Positions 13,923-14,054 of a stretch of DNA of 14,054 nt are shown one piece after another. The position numbers and the translations under genes were made by a program. Within the stretch, counting starts at the first letter, position 1. Each line of letters opens with the position of its first letter. Below the pieces are notes generated by a model that searched no databases, was not told the origin of the DNA, and was given only the letters and a program-made list of their open reading frames with translations. Source of the DNA: Spirochaetales bacterium Spiro_01 (GTDB lineage Bacteria > Spirochaetota > Spirochaetia > Sphaerochaetales > Sphaerochaetaceae); the NCBI GenBank assembly GCA_001604265.1, contig LVBC01000021.1:1-14054 (forward strand). Direction: 5' to 3'.

Positions 13923-13954
13923 AGGGCTTTCGATACCGATCGAAGGCCCTTTTT
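13923..13954 (+). terminator. Rho-independent terminator after pfkA
   Basis: Arms 13923-13934 (AGGGCTTTCGAT) and 13939-13950 (ATCGAAGGCCCT) pair over twelve positions with one G-U, closing a four-base ACCG loop. The pairing includes a GC-rich base, and a T run (13951-13954, continuing the TTTTT begun by the last arm base) follows. It lies 16 bases past the pfkA stop and ends the three-gene operon. Confidence 0.9.
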
Positions 13955-13959
13955 CTGTC

Positions 13960-14054
13960 CAAAGGGAACAGAAATTGGATAAAACAGTAAAAATGTGAAT
14001 AAAAAAATAAAAATTTGTATACATTTTTTTGAAAAGCATATTGAAATAATTTTT
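13960..14054. other. Very AT-rich intergenic tail
   Basis: After the terminator the base composition switches abruptly to poly-A and poly-T runs, in contrast with the balanced coding DNA. It contains an eight-base palindrome TGTATACA (14016-14023) flanked by A-rich and T-rich runs, and a TTGAAA (14029-14034) that could be a -35 box with its -10 beyond the edge. I see no gene. It probably contains the promoter/UP region of a gene outside the window. Confidence 0.4.

Overview
The window reads as a chromosomal segment of a bacterium with roughly balanced G+C, most likely a spirochaete (Treponema/Sphaerochaeta side of the phylum). This placement rests on my recognition of the 441-residue 'group X' phosphofructokinase type found in Borrelia and Treponema and on the general look of DnaE, RecG and LigA. 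No rRNA or other taxonomic marker is present, so it is an inference. I see no insertion sequence, phage gene, CRISPR array, tRNA or large repeat.

Layout. Minus strand, left part: recG (N-terminal 399 codons, running off the left edge), yggT and dnaE form a tight replication/repair cluster transcribed leftward from about 5300. Immediately upstream on the same strand is a three-gene set resembling a molybdenum hydroxylase of the xanthine dehydrogenase/CO dehydrogenase family: large Moco-type subunit, small 2Fe-2S subunit and FAD-domain subunit, at 8706 down to 5338. An 81-base divergent promoter region (8707-8787) separates this set from the plus-strand half, which holds ligA (NAD-dependent DNA ligase). 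Then comes a three-gene overlapping operon: a class I/II PLP aminotransferase, a small ModE-type winged-helix regulator, and a 6-phosphofructokinase. A clear intrinsic terminator (13923-13954) closes this operon, followed by about 100 bases of very AT-rich intergenic DNA.

How the genes fit together. dnaE, recG and ligA are core replication and repair functions; yggT is a small membrane protein carried along with them. The aminotransferase-regulator-phosphofructokinase operon joins amino-acid and glycolytic metabolism under one promoter, with overlapping gene ends suggesting translational coupling.

The most unusual part is the molybdenum-hydroxylase-like trio. The 2Fe-2S subunit keeps all eight cluster cysteines, but the large subunit has lost every Moco-binding and catalytic motif I would expect, including the active-site glutamate, and is about 100 residues short. 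It is either a very divergent enzyme or a repurposed electron-transfer complex. Also notable: dnaE and ligA have good -10 boxes placed so that transcription would start at or next to the ATG, with no Shine-Dalgarno, which suggests leaderless mRNAs; the phosphofructokinase carries the ATP-type glycine although its neighbouring lysine is of the PPi-enzyme type; and DnaE keeps an apparently intact PHP metal site.
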